A stretch of DNA of 64,000 nt, from contig NZ_VDGG01000019.1 in NCBI RefSeq assembly GCF_006861775.1, forward strand, positions 1-64,000, given 5' to 3'. A model generated the notes under the pieces. It was given only the letters and a program-made list of their open reading frames with translations. It was not told the DNA's origin and searched no databases. This DNA is from Psychrobacillus soli. GTDB lineage: Bacteria; Bacillota; Bacilli; Bacillales_A; Planococcaceae. The translations under genes were made by a program, and so were the position numbers. Of this stretch, positions 34,705 through 43,428 are shown one piece after another. Each line of letters opens with the position of its first letter. Position 1 is the stretch's first letter.

Positions 34705-34985
34705 CCTCCAATAAAAAAACTCGCCCCTTAAAAAACTAAGGGACGAGAGTATACTCACGCGGTACCACCCAAATTAGTGGAAATCCACTCAACTTGACTC
34801 CTTAACGCGGAAAACGGTATAGGCTACTTAAGTTCACCTACACAGACTCAAAGGCGAGTTCAATAATTCGTTCCGCTAACTTTCACCAACCGTCAGCTCT
34901 CTTTAGAAACGTCGATTATTTACTAATCCTTTTCACAGTCACTTCTATTAGAATTTATTCTAATGGATTTCGTCCTAAAATACAA
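34705..34985 (-). promoter_or_regulatory. Leucine-specific T-box riboswitch
   Basis: Minus strand: T-box GGGTGGTACCGCG (34770-34758), specifier loop GAACTCGCCTTTGAG with codon CTC (Leu) at 34858-34856, and a contact base T suited to A73 of tRNA-Leu. The terminator is CTCGTCCCTTA / TAAGGGGCGAG followed by seven T (34747-34713). Stem I starts around 34950. It controls leuS. Confidence 0.95.
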
Positions 34986-34992
34986 GCTGTAC

Positions 34993-35646
34993 TTATATTG
35001 TTACGTTTTCTTTTACATCCTTGATGATAAGGGGCGCTTCAGTTGCATCAATAATATCTTGAATCGTATACCCTTCAAATACCTCTTTCAACTCAAGACC
35101 GTCTGATGTTACTTCTATCATTGCCCGTTCTGTTATTATTTTATTCACAACTGCTTTACCTGTTAACGGTAATTCGCATTCTTTTTTAATCTTTGCAGAA
35201 CCGTCTTTTGCACAATGGTCCATAATAACGATGATTTTTTTAGCTCCATGTACTAAATCCATCGCACCACCCATGCCTTTAATCATTTTTCCTGGAATCA
35301 TCCAGTTCGCTAAATCACCTGTTTCCGAAACTTCCATTGCCCCTAAAATCGCTACATCCACATGTCCACCGCGAATCATTGCAAAGGACTCTGCACTAGT
35401 GAAAAAGGAAGACCCAGGAATTGTCGTTACCGTTTCTTTCCCAGCGTTTATAAGATCTGGATCTACTTCTTGTTCCGTTGGGTATGGTCCGATGCCAAGT
35501 AATCCATTTTCCGATTGTAAAACGACCGTCTTATCTGGTGAGATAAAATTCGCAACTAATGTTGGAATCCCGATCCCTAAATTGACGTAGTTGCCATGTT
35601 CTATTTCTTGTTCTGCTCTTCTCGCAATTTTCTCACGTGTATTCAA
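34993..35646 (-). CDS. scoB: 3-oxoacid (succinyl-CoA:acetoacetate) CoA-transferase subunit B
   Basis: 217 aa. The catalytic glutamate lies in [15 protein letters not shown] (SENG motif, about 43-57). [16 protein letters not shown] near the N terminus and [20 protein letters not shown] near 92-111 are subunit-B hallmarks. It transfers CoA between succinyl-CoA and acetoacetate, with subunit A. It begins 13 bp after scoA. In B. subtilis the counterparts sit in yxjC-scoA-scoB-yxjF; here the dehydrogenase gene comes before scoA. Confidence 0.95.
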   Translation of the reverse strand: MNTREKIARRAEQEIEHGNYVNLGIGIPTLVANFISPDKTVVLQSENGLLGIGPYPTEQEVDPDLINAGKETVTTIPGSSFFTSAESFAMIRGGHVDVAILGAMEVSETGDLANWMIPGKMIKGMGGAMDLVHGAKKIIVIMDHCAKDGSAKIKKECELPLTGKAVVNKIITERAMIEVTSDGLELKEVFEGYTIQDIIDATEAPLIIKDVKENVTI

Positions 35647-35659
35647 CTTAGTATCCCCC

Positions 35660-36349
35660 TTATGAACGTGTCGTTAGACGTTCGATTCTTTTTTCTTGTG
35701 CCGCTTGGAATAGTCCTTGTACATAAATACTTGGTGTATGTATTTGTGCTGGATCTAAGTCGCCTGTTTCTACAATCTCTTCTACTTCTGCAATCGTAAT
35801 CTTCCCTGCAGCCGCCATCATTGGATTGAAGTTTTGTGCCGTTTTGTTATATATTAAGTTACCAAATTTATCAGCTTGAGCTGCACGAATTAGTGAAAAA
35901 TCTGCACGTAGCGATTCTTCTAGTACATACTCTTTGCCATCGTAAATGCGTACTTCTTTTCCTTCCGCAACAACTGTACCAACACCCGCTGGCGTAAAGA
36001 ATGCTGGAATCCCTGCTCCACCTGCACGAATTTTTTCTGCTAACGTCCCTTGAGGTGTCAGCTCTACTTCTATTTCTCCAGAAAGCACTTGACGTTCAAA
36101 TTCTTTATTTTCCCCTACATATGAACCAATCATTTTTTTAATTTGTTTATTTTTTAATAGAAGTCCAAGACCCCACTCATCTACTCCACAGTTATTCGAA
36201 ATAACCGTTAAATCTTTTACCCCTTTTTCAACTAAAGCTAAAATGAGCTGTTCTGGTATTCCAACAAGGCCAAAGCCCCCTACCATTAACGTCATTCCAT
36301 CTTCAATATTTGCTACAGCTTCACTTGCTGAACTGTAAATTGGTTTCAT
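35660..36349 (-). CDS. scoA: 3-oxoacid CoA-transferase subunit A
   Basis: 229 aa. Subunit-A signatures are [19 protein letters not shown] (about 18-36), [16 protein letters not shown] and [17 protein letters not shown] (about 117-133). Together with ScoB it activates acetoacetate for thiolytic cleavage. It is separated from the upstream dehydrogenase gene by 143 bp that contain a terminator, so scoAB may depend on read-through or its own promoter. RBS AAGGGGAATG is 5 nt before the start. Confidence 0.95.
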   Translation of the reverse strand: MKPIYSSASEAVANIEDGMTLMVGGFGLVGIPEQLILALVEKGVKDLTVISNNCGVDEWGLGLLLKNKQIKKMIGSYVGENKEFERQVLSGEIEVELTPQGTLAEKIRAGGAGIPAFFTPAGVGTVVAEGKEVRIYDGKEYVLEESLRADFSLIRAAQADKFGNLIYNKTAQNFNPMMAAAGKITIAEVEEIVETGDLDPAQIHTPSIYVQGLFQAAQEKRIERLTTRS

Positions 36350-36475
36350 GATGCCATTCCCCTTTCTTATGTAAAGATACTACCATCTAATATTCTCAAA
36401 TATCCGATAAATTAGCAATCTATTTTCTTAGATCTGTTCCCAAGCTAGATTCTTTAGACATATTCAAGAATATTA

Positions 36476-36507
36476 ATAAAACGCCCCGATTATTAAATCG
36501 GGCGTTT
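36476..36507 (-). terminator. Terminator after the 3-hydroxybutyrate dehydrogenase gene
   Basis: Minus strand stem ACGCCCGATT / AATCGGGGCGT (one bulge) followed by TTTTATT. It overlaps the stop codon region. It divides the permease-dehydrogenase genes from scoAB, possibly reducing expression of the latter. Confidence 0.75.
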
Positions 36508-37293
36508 ATATAAGTGATGAAAATTTATTGACTCCGTGTAACCACCGTCCAAAATAACTGCTTGCCCCGTCATTCCTTTTGCAGCATCACTAGCTAAAAA
36601 CAAAGTCAAATCTGCAATTTCTTTTACATCTAACAATCGTTTCTGTGGAACTAAAGGGTATAGCACTTCTTCTAAAACAGATTCAACCGGAACATTACAT
36701 ACTTTCGCTAAATCGCTAAATTGGTTTCGAACAAGCAGTGTGTCCGCATATCCTGGGCAAACAGCATTCACTGTAATCCCATCTGTAGCTGTCTCAAGAG
36801 CTGCAACTTTTGTAAGTCCAATTACGCCATGTTTAGCTGAGTTATAGGCTGCTTTACCAGCAAAACCAACTAAACCATTAATAGAAGCCATATTAATAAT
36901 TCTACCAAAGCCTTCCTTACGCATATGTGGGAGAACATGCTTAATCGCTACAAATGGAGCTGTAAGCATAATTTTCACCAATAGTTCAAATCGCTCTGTT
37001 GGGAACTCTTCTAGCATCGCAACATGCTGCATTCCGGCATTATTGATTAAAATATCAATACGACCAAACTCTTCTATCGTTCTATTAATAGAGTGTTTAA
37101 TGTCTTCTTCATTTGTGACATCACATCTAATACTAAGAACATCTTCACCAAGCGATAATGCAGCTTCCTTTACCTTTTCTTCATTGATATCTGTTAAAAC
37201 TACCTTCGCACCTGCTTCATAAAATTCGCGTGCTATTTCAAGTCCTATTCCTTGTGCTGCTCCTGTAATAAGAAGCACCTTTTCTTTAACCAT
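36493..37293 (-). CDS. 3-hydroxybutyrate dehydrogenase (short-chain dehydrogenase)
   Basis: 266 aa SDR. The cofactor motif is ITGAAQGIGLEIAREF (about 8-23), with Asp in VLTDINEEK implying NAD. The active site has INMASINGLVG (Ser) and the YxxxK motif in AAYNSAKHGVIGLTK (about 155-169). The length and the LVPQKRLLDVKEIADL region suit 3-hydroxybutyrate dehydrogenase, like YxjF of B. subtilis. It oxidises 3-hydroxybutyrate to acetoacetate, feeding ScoAB. The gene follows the permease by 39 bp. Confidence 0.9.
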   Translation of the reverse strand: MVKEKVLLITGAAQGIGLEIAREFYEAGAKVVLTDINEEKVKEAALSLGEDVLSIRCDVTNEEDIKHSINRTIEEFGRIDILINNAGMQHVAMLEEFPTERFELLVKIMLTAPFVAIKHVLPHMRKEGFGRIINMASINGLVGFAGKAAYNSAKHGVIGLTKVAALETATDGITVNAVCPGYADTLLVRNQFSDLAKVCNVPVESVLEEVLYPLVPQKRLLDVKEIADLTLFLASDAAKGMTGQAVILDGGYTESINFHHLYKRPI

Positions 37294-37332
37294 GTTAGCT
37301 CCTCCTAAAAAATAGACGCCCTGGAGCGGCTA

Positions 37333-38661
37333 TTAGATTCCTAATCCTAAAGAGAAAAGAATAATTGCTAATACAACACCTAGTAATGGCACTACTACAG
37401 TTGTCGCTCCTACAGACCAATATGCGGCACTATGTTTTTCTCCACAGATTGATTGAATAGTAGTGACTACATATCCATTATGTGGCAATGAATCCAGTGC
37501 ACCAGATGAAATAGCGACTACTCTGTGCAACGCTTCTGTGTTTACACCCATATCCATATAATGTGGTGCTAATAATGGTAAAGCGATTGATTGACCACCA
37601 GATGAAGAACCAGTCATACCGGCAATTACGGATACCGCAATAGCAGCCCCTATTAAAGGCGAACCTGGAATGTTCGTCATAGCTTCCACGGCGGTTGTAA
37701 ATGCAGGTACATTCTTTGCAACCCCCCCAAAACCAACAACCGCAGCAGTATTACCGATTGCAATAAGAGCACCGACAGTACCAGCTGAAAATGCTTCCCA
37801 GAAATTTTTTGAATACTTTCTTCCAACGATATAAGTTGCAATTACTCCACCAAGTAACGCGATTATTAATGCAGATTGTGCTAGTTTATCATGGAAAATA
37901 AATGAGATAATTAATACAACTACTAAAGGAATCATAGCTAAGAATGGATTAGGTAAATTTCTTTTTGTATCGAATGTTGGATCGGATTCACGGTCTACAA
38001 ATCTTTCTCCCTTATTTACCGCCTTCTTAATAATACGGCTCAACCACCAATATCCAAAAATCGCCATAAACGCTGCTACGATAATACTTACTTCCCAACC
38101 TGCATAAGCATTCGTTCCTAAAAACTCAATTGGAATCCAGTTTTGGATTTCAGGAGATCCTGCAGATGTCATTGTAAATGTTACGGAACCTAATGCTAAC
38201 GTTGCTGGAATAAAACGACGAGGTAAATCCGCTTGCTTAAACAATGAAATTGCCATTGGATATACAGAGAACGCAACAACGAACAAACTTACGCCTCCAT
38301 ATGTAAGTATTGCACAGGCGATAACAATAGCAAGTACAGCATATTTCATTCCTAATCTATCGACAATCCATTTGGACACGGAATCTGCTGCGCCACTATC
38401 CTCCATTACTTTACCGAATACGGCACCAAGTAAGAACATTAAATACCAAGACATAATAAACCCAGTAAATCCAGTCATATAACTAGTTACAAAATTGGCT
38501 TCCCCTTCATCTGCCAATTGTGCAAATAATGGCATTCCGCTCGTCAATGCAACTAACAATGCCGATATTGGACCAGCCATTAAAATATTTACGCCCTTCA
38601 TAGTTAAGATAATAAGAAGAACTAAGCCCCCAATAAGTCCAATCATACTTAATACTTCCAT
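37333..38661 (-). CDS. GntP-family permease, probably for hydroxybutyrate (YxjC-like)
   Basis: 442 aa with about 12-13 membrane segments. It begins MEVLSMIGLIGGLVLLIILT and contains the family's repeated motifs, including AGMTGSSSGGQSIALPLLAP (about 340-360) and SSGALDSLPHNGYVVTTIQ (about 380-398). Linkage to hydroxybutyrate dehydrogenase and ScoAB, as for yxjC in B. subtilis, indicates import of 3-hydroxybutyrate or a related short-chain acid. RBS AGGGGGA lies 8 nt before the ATG. Its 440-bp upstream region has a cre-like site and inverted repeats next to the regulator gene. Confidence 0.9.
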   Translation of the reverse strand: MEVLSMIGLIGGLVLLIILTMKGVNILMAGPISALLVALTSGMPLFAQLADEGEANFVTSYMTGFTGFIMSWYLMFLLGAVFGKVMEDSGAADSVSKWIVDRLGMKYAVLAIVIACAILTYGGVSLFVVAFSVYPMAISLFKQADLPRRFIPATLALGSVTFTMTSAGSPEIQNWIPIEFLGTNAYAGWEVSIIVAAFMAIFGYWWLSRIIKKAVNKGERFVDRESDPTFDTKRNLPNPFLAMIPLVVVLIISFIFHDKLAQSALIIALLGGVIATYIVGRKYSKNFWEAFSAGTVGALIAIGNTAAVVGFGGVAKNVPAFTTAVEAMTNIPGSPLIGAAIAVSVIAGMTGSSSGGQSIALPLLAPHYMDMGVNTEALHRVVAISSGALDSLPHNGYVVTTIQSICGEKHSAAYWSVGATTVVVPLLGVVLAIILFSLGLGI

Positions 38662-38907
38662 TTATAAATCCCCCTATTATTTAAAGTCGTTTTAGAATAG
38701 CAAGCTGTCTTTTGGTGGAAATATTTTATCAAAGTGATAGAAATATAAAAACAGAGTCTCGTTATAAATATAAATAAGTCAGAAATCATCCTCTTTAATA
38801 AATTTTAGTTACAAAACAAGTTTTTGAGTATTTAATCATCCTATAATCTAATTCTCTGCAGAAGAATAGATTTCTTTTCTAAGATTATTTTGGAATACCC
38901 AGGTAAA

Positions 38908-38921
38908 TAAAAGCGCTTTCA
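38908..38921 (-). promoter_or_regulatory. cre-like site upstream of the hydroxybutyrate cluster
   Basis: Minus strand TGAAAGCGCTTTTA matches the CcpA consensus TGWAANCGNTNWCA at 13 of 14 positions. It lies about 250 bp before the permease start, consistent with catabolite control of an alternative carbon source. Confidence 0.6.
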
Positions 38922-38993
38922 TATGCCATTAAAACATAATCTAAATTTTCAATCAACAGCATTTATGACAATATTATTAACGCTATACTTGTT

Positions 38994-39101
38994 ATTAATC
39001 CGATTTTTCGGATTAATATCGTACTGAAATAAATTATTTGAAGGATTAGTTCAGAATATAAAATCCGAATTTCTGGATTGATGTCCAAAAAATCGGATTT
39101 A
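38994..39101. promoter_or_regulatory. Cluster of TCCGA/TCGGA inverted repeats, probable regulator binding region
   Basis: A perfect repeat ATTAATCCGA-4 nt-TCGGATTAAT is at 38994-39017, a partial one (AAATCC ... GGATTG) at 39061-39080, and a third half-rich site AAATCGGATTT at 39090-39101. No T run follows, so they are not terminators. They sit 330-440 bp before the permease start, directly after the regulator gene, where an activator of this class would bind. Confidence 0.6.
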
Positions 39102-39103
39102 GG

Positions 39104-40447
39104 TCAAAAGTTATATTTTTTAATTTTTTCATAAAGGGTAGATCTACTTATCCCTAGTTGTTTTGCAATTAGCGCTTTATTGGATTGATTTTCAAGTAAA
39201 TCTTGAATGACGCGTTTTTCTACTTCAATTAAAATATCCTCCAGCTTTCCATTCGTTGGAAACGACAAAGCATTTCGTTTCTTTACTTGTATTGGTAGTG
39301 CAGAAGGTACGATGACGTCATTTTCAGCTAAATATACCGCTGCTTGCAACACATTTTGCAATTCACGGACATTCCCTGGCCAATGATAAGATTGAAGTAT
39401 CTCTCTCGTTTTTGTTGCTAATACAATTTTCCGGCGGCCAGCCCGCACAACAAACTTTTGCAAGAAATAGTTTAACAGCTCATCTAAGTCCTCCATACGA
39501 TCCCTAAGAGGGGGAATACGTAAGGTTATAGCTTGGATTCGATAGAATAGATCTTCCCTAAACTTCTTTTCTTCCACAAGATTTGCTAAAGATATATTCG
39601 AAGATGCTAGTATTCGAACATTTACTTGTTCCTCTTTCTCTGCTTGCATAGTAAAAACCGCTCCATCTTGCAAAGTACGTAGAAGCTTCGCCTGTAGCGT
39701 CAGAGGGAGCGCACTAATTTCATCTATGAATAGTGTCCCTTTATCAGCTTGCTTATATCTACCTCTACTAAATTTCCCAGTTGCCAAGTCAAGCTTTCCA
39801 AATAATTCTTCCTCCAGCATTTCAGGTGGAACTTCTGCACAATTTACTTTAACAAACGGCTCATTTGAACGTTCAGAAAGCTGATGTATACTGTGTGCAA
39901 AAATTTCTTTTCCAGTCCCACTTTCCCCTTCTATTAAAACGGGTATATCACTCGGAGCAATTATTTCGATTGTTTCTTTTATCTTTCGCACTGCTGATGA
40001 AGTTCCTTTAATATCCCCAAGATGGTACTCCTTATAACTATTATCTTCCATATTCAATTGAATACGTTCCATCGTTGTTCGAACATGAGAACTTAGCTTT
40101 TTCCAATCAGACATGTCTCTAAATATAACGCTTCCAAAAGCACCAACAATTTTTCCTTCGACAACAAGTGGTACTCTATTCGCAAGCATATATGTCCCTT
40201 TAATATAGTGAGGCGAGGCAATATCCGCTATCCCCGACTTAATAACTTCATGCATTTTTGTATTTTCAATAATTTCAGCAACTGGCTTTCCAATCGCATC
40301 ATCCCTTTTTACTTCTAAGAAGTGGCAATATTCTTCATTAATGTAAAGAATATTCGAATGCTCGTCCACAACTACAAACCATTGGAACGCATTTTCTAGT
40401 ATTTCCGCAAGCACGGATGTAGATAAGTTTTTCAAAAAAGTTCCCAT
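39104..40447 (-). CDS. PAS-AAA-Fis transcriptional regulator lacking the GAFTGA motif
   Basis: 447 aa from the ATG at 40447 (AAGGGGGG 7 nt upstream; earlier in-frame starts lie in the terminator of the gene before). The order is a PAS domain (about 10-110, FQWFVVVDEHSNILYINEEY), AAA+ ATPase (Walker A IEGESGTGKEIFAHSIHQ; Walker B GTLFIDEISALP; Arg finger FREDLFYRI) and a C-terminal Fis-type HTH (IAKQLGISRSTLYEKIKKY). Where sigma-54 activators have ELFGHxxGAFTGA, this reads ELFGKLDLATGKFSRGRYKQ. Without GAFTGA it probably does not remodel sigma-54 holoenzyme and may act like TyrR. Adjacent to the hydroxybutyrate genes, it is likely their regulator. Confidence 0.9.
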   Translation of the reverse strand: MGTFLKNLSTSVLAEILENAFQWFVVVDEHSNILYINEEYCHFLEVKRDDAIGKPVAEIIENTKMHEVIKSGIADIASPHYIKGTYMLANRVPLVVEGKIVGAFGSVIFRDMSDWKKLSSHVRTTMERIQLNMEDNSYKEYHLGDIKGTSSAVRKIKETIEIIAPSDIPVLIEGESGTGKEIFAHSIHQLSERSNEPFVKVNCAEVPPEMLEEELFGKLDLATGKFSRGRYKQADKGTLFIDEISALPLTLQAKLLRTLQDGAVFTMQAEKEEQVNVRILASSNISLANLVEEKKFREDLFYRIQAITLRIPPLRDRMEDLDELLNYFLQKFVVRAGRRKIVLATKTREILQSYHWPGNVRELQNVLQAAVYLAENDVIVPSALPIQVKKRNALSFPTNGKLEDILIEVEKRVIQDLLENQSNKALIAKQLGISRSTLYEKIKKYNF

Positions 40448-40520
40448 ACCCATTCCCCCCTTTTGAAACAGCTTCTCTTTCATATTCTCAAAGATTGGCA
40501 TATTAATCAATTTCATTTCA

Positions 40521-40551
40521 GAAAAAAACCGTTTGATTTTCATCAAACGGT
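40521..40551 (-). terminator. Terminator of the MFS transporter gene
   Basis: Minus strand perfect stem ACCGTTTGAT-GAAA-ATCAAACGGT followed by TTTTTT. The MFS stop codon is inside the stem. It separates the exporter gene from the downstream regulator. Confidence 0.92.
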
Positions 40552-41712
40552 GCGTTTTTTAAGTGGTAAATCATATAGCAAACTCGTTACAATCGCAAAA
40601 ATCATAAAACTCGTAAGTATTAATATCATCATCGGTGTCCCGTAAGCTTCTACCAGTAAACCACCTATAAACGGTCCGATCATTCGTCCAATAGTCGCCA
40701 TGCTATTCACAATGCCTTGATAAAATCCTTCTCTCCCTTTTGGAGCTAACTTATCAGCAAGCGTTGGCACCGCTGGCCAAACGAACATTTCACCAATCGT
40801 CAGGATGACCATTGCCGTGATAAACATCGTATAACTCTCAGCAAAAGCAACTACTACAAAAGATCCCATGAAAATAACAATCCCAATGATAAGCTGCGCT
40901 TTTATTTTATGTTCTAATCGACTAATAATCGGTTTGATCAGCGGTTGAGCCGCAATAATAAGTGCACCATTGATCGTCCATAGTAGACTATATTGCTTTA
41001 ATGATATGCCTAGATCCAACAGATGAGTTGAAATAGTCGATGTCCACTGCACGTATACGATCCACGTCAACATATACCCAACCGTTACAATCATCATGGC
41101 ATAAAAAGGTGCTTTTTGTTTTATTTTCTTTTTCTCATTCAACACCGAGCTATGTCTATTCGTTGTAACAACTAATTTCCGATAAAAAATCCATACAATA
41201 ACTAAAAATAAAATATAAGTCAGTAGATTCGCCATAAATATGTGATTAATATTATTATCCGCTACTACTCCTGCAATCGCAGGACCAATGGCAACTCCAA
41301 CATTTTGTGCCAAATAAATCGCATTAAACGCCTTTCTTCCACCTTCTGGCCAAACACTGCCGACCATCGCATACATACTAGGGAAAATAATTCCCCCACT
41401 AAATCCTAAAATCGCAACAAACCATATATATTCAGGCCATCCATGCCATATTGTTAATAACCCTAAAGCTATTAGGGACAAAATAATTCCTAGCATAATC
41501 GATTTATACCCGCCAATACGATCGAACAAATACCCCCCCAGTAAGTTACCAATAACACCTGTCCCAGCATTAATCATCAGTACAAATCCAGCCATCGAAA
41601 GTGACTGCCCCAAATAATCATGCATATAAATGGTATGTAAAGGCCATAAGAAGGAATTTCCCATCGTATTGATAAACATTCCGATGATTAAAAGCCATAC
41701 AGCTTTTGGCAT
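40543..41712 (-). CDS. MFS multidrug-type exporter (YttB-like)
   Basis: 389 aa, about 12 membrane segments. The MFS motif A after TM2 reads GGYLFDRIGGYKSIMLG (about 60-76), and a charged central loop (NEKKKIKQKAP, about 190-200) splits the halves. ITIGEMFVWPAVPTLADKLAPKG-like residues in the second half repeat motif A. The start at 41712 has GAGGTG 8 nt upstream. The closest B. subtilis protein I recall is YttB. It is divergent from ytqA. Substrate unknown. Confidence 0.87.
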   Translation of the reverse strand: MPKAVWLLIIGMFINTMGNSFLWPLHTIYMHDYLGQSLSMAGFVLMINAGTGVIGNLLGGYLFDRIGGYKSIMLGIILSLIALGLLTIWHGWPEYIWFVAILGFSGGIIFPSMYAMVGSVWPEGGRKAFNAIYLAQNVGVAIGPAIAGVVADNNINHIFMANLLTYILFLVIVWIFYRKLVVTTNRHSSVLNEKKKIKQKAPFYAMMIVTVGYMLTWIVYVQWTSTISTHLLDLGISLKQYSLLWTINGALIIAAQPLIKPIISRLEHKIKAQLIIGIVIFMGSFVVVAFAESYTMFITAMVILTIGEMFVWPAVPTLADKLAPKGREGFYQGIVNSMATIGRMIGPFIGGLLVEAYGTPMMILILTSFMIFAIVTSLLYDLPLKKRTV

Positions 41713-41834
41713 ACAAAACACCTCATTTCCTCGTACGTTAAACTATTGTATGCTTTTTTATAGAGTACTTCAAGATGGATACAACAAACTTCTTCCAGAC
41801 ATGATAAAATAGGCATGTTAAGGAGTGAATTCGC

Positions 41835-42794
41835 ATGAATGAAAACAATTTCCCTTTTCCATCAGATGGAAAAAGGTACTATACATGGAATCGATATTTG
41901 CGAGACAGATTTGAACAGAAAATTTTCAAAATCGCGCTAGACGCTGGCTTTGACTGTCCGAATAGAGACGGTACAGTCGCTTTTGGTGGCTGCACATTTT
42001 GCAGCGTTGCTGGTAGTGGTGATTTCGCGGGAGATAAAGTGGATCCAATTCCAGTACAATTTGAAAAAATAAAATCCAAAATGCACGAAAAGTGGAAAAC
42101 AGGAAAATACATCGCCTATTTTCAAGCGTATACAAATACACACGCCCCTCTTCCAATACTGAAAGAAAAATTTGAAGCAGCTATAGCACTAGAAGGTGTC
42201 GTTGGCATTTCCATTGCAACTAGACCCGACTGCTTACCTGATGATGTAGTCGAGTATTTAGCCGAGTTAAACGAAAGGACTTATTTATGGATAGAGCTAG
42301 GACTTCAAACGGTGCATGAAAGAACGGCAAATTTAGTAAATCGTGCACATGATTACCCTACTTATATAGAAGGTGTAAACAAATTACGTAAACATGGCAT
42401 TCGAATTTGCACACATATTATTAACGGTCTCCCTTTAGAAGACCGAGATATGATGATGGAAACTGCCCGCGAAGTTGCCAAACTTGATGTACAAGGGATT
42501 AAAATCCATTTACTTCATTTATTAAAAGGAACTCCTATGGTGAAACAATACGAAAAAGGGAAACTAGAATTTATGGAACGAGATGCGTATATTCAGCTAG
42601 TTGCCGACCAATTAGAAGTACTTCCGCCCGAAATGGTTGTCCAACGTATTACAGGTGATGGACCAATTGATTTAATGATTGGCCCAATGTGGAGTGTCAA
42701 TAAATGGGATGTATTAAATGGGATTGATGCGGAACTCTCAAAACGAAATAGTTATCAAGGAAAATTATATGAAAAGACTGGTGTTTTAACATGA
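41835..42794 (+). CDS. ytqA: Radical SAM protein YtqA (TIGR01212 family)
   Basis: 319 aa. The radical SAM cluster Cys residues are in FDCPNRDGTVAFGGCTFCS: Cys41, Cys53 and Cys56, the wide CX11CX2C spacing of this Elp3-like subfamily. IAYFQAYTNTHAPLPIL and TRPDCLPDDVVEYLAEL follow, and HLLHLLKGTPMVKQYEKGKL lies near 230. The family is implicated in tRNA wobble uridine chemistry, supported here by the 4-bp overlap with the downstream tRNA methyltransferase gene. RBS AAGGAG lies 8 nt upstream. Confidence 0.92.
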   Translation: MNENNFPFPSDGKRYYTWNRYLRDRFEQKIFKIALDAGFDCPNRDGTVAFGGCTFCSVAGSGDFAGDKVDPIPVQFEKIKSKMHEKWKTGKYIAYFQAYTNTHAPLPILKEKFEAAIALEGVVGISIATRPDCLPDDVVEYLAELNERTYLWIELGLQTVHERTANLVNRAHDYPTYIEGVNKLRKHGIRICTHIINGLPLEDRDMMMETAREVAKLDVQGIKIHLLHLLKGTPMVKQYEKGKLEFMERDAYIQLVADQLEVLPPEMVVQRITGDGPIDLMIGPMWSVNKWDVLNGIDAELSKRNSYQGKLYEKTGVLT

Positions 42795-43360
42795 TTTTAA
42801 AAAGGGTTTTACCATTTACCAAGGAATTACTAGCAAGTGTCATTGAAAAAGGTGATTCAGTAGTAGACGCAACGGCTGGAAATGGACACGATACATTATT
42901 TCTTGCAGATTTAGTAGGAGAAAATGGGCATGTGTATGCCTTCGATGTGCAAAAAGAAGCTATTCAAGCAACAGCAGAAAAGCTGGAGCAAGCGAATTTG
43001 ATCGGACAAGTTTCATTAATTCATGATGGGCATGAAAATGTAGCGAAGTATGTGCATGCAGAAGTATCCGCAGCCATATTTAATTTAGGTTATTTGCCAG
43101 GTAGTAATCATGAAATCGTGACAAGAGGAACTTCTACTGTTCAAGCAATTGAATCTCTCTTGCATTTACTAAAAGTTGGAGGGTTAATCGTTTTAGTAGT
43201 TTATCACGGACATGAAGGTGGTAAAGAAGAAAAAGACGTATTACTATCGTTCGTACAACAATTACCCCAGTCGTACGCTCATGTGCTATCCTATCAATTC
43301 GTCAATCAACAAAATGATCCACCTTTTATTATTGCAATCGAAAAAATGAAGACCAATTAA
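42791..43360 (+). CDS. mnmM: tRNA mnm5s2U34 biosynthesis methyltransferase (YtqB/MnmM)
   Basis: 189 aa class I SAM-dependent methyltransferase. The SAM-binding motif I is VVDATAGNGHDTLFLADLVG (about 22-41), with VYAFDVQKEAIQAT after it and the family motif IFNLGYLPGSNHEIVT (about 95-110). B. subtilis YtqB was shown to methylate nm5s2U34 to mnm5s2U34 in tRNA and named MnmM. It overlaps ytqA by 4 bp (ATGA), so both are translated together. Confidence 0.92.
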   Translation: MILKRVLPFTKELLASVIEKGDSVVDATAGNGHDTLFLADLVGENGHVYAFDVQKEAIQATAEKLEQANLIGQVSLIHDGHENVAKYVHAEVSAAIFNLGYLPGSNHEIVTRGTSTVQAIESLLHLLKVGGLIVLVVYHGHEGGKEEKDVLLSFVQQLPQSYAHVLSYQFVNQQNDPPFIIAIEKMKTN

Positions 43361-43428
43361 CTCTTCAACCACTTCTTTGCATATTCAGAGAATACATGGA
43401 GAGACTACCTGTAAAAAGGAGAATCTCC

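Noticed and set aside
35231-35590. Plus-strand 119-codon frame
   Set aside because: Antisense shadow of scoB; low-complexity Ser/Pro/Ile composition.
38913-38927. Sigma-54 promoter before the permease gene (TGGCAT ... AGCGC on the minus strand)
   Set aside because: The GG to GC distance is one base off in either register, the -12 box is poor, the sequence is better explained as a cre site, and the regulator lacks GAFTGA.
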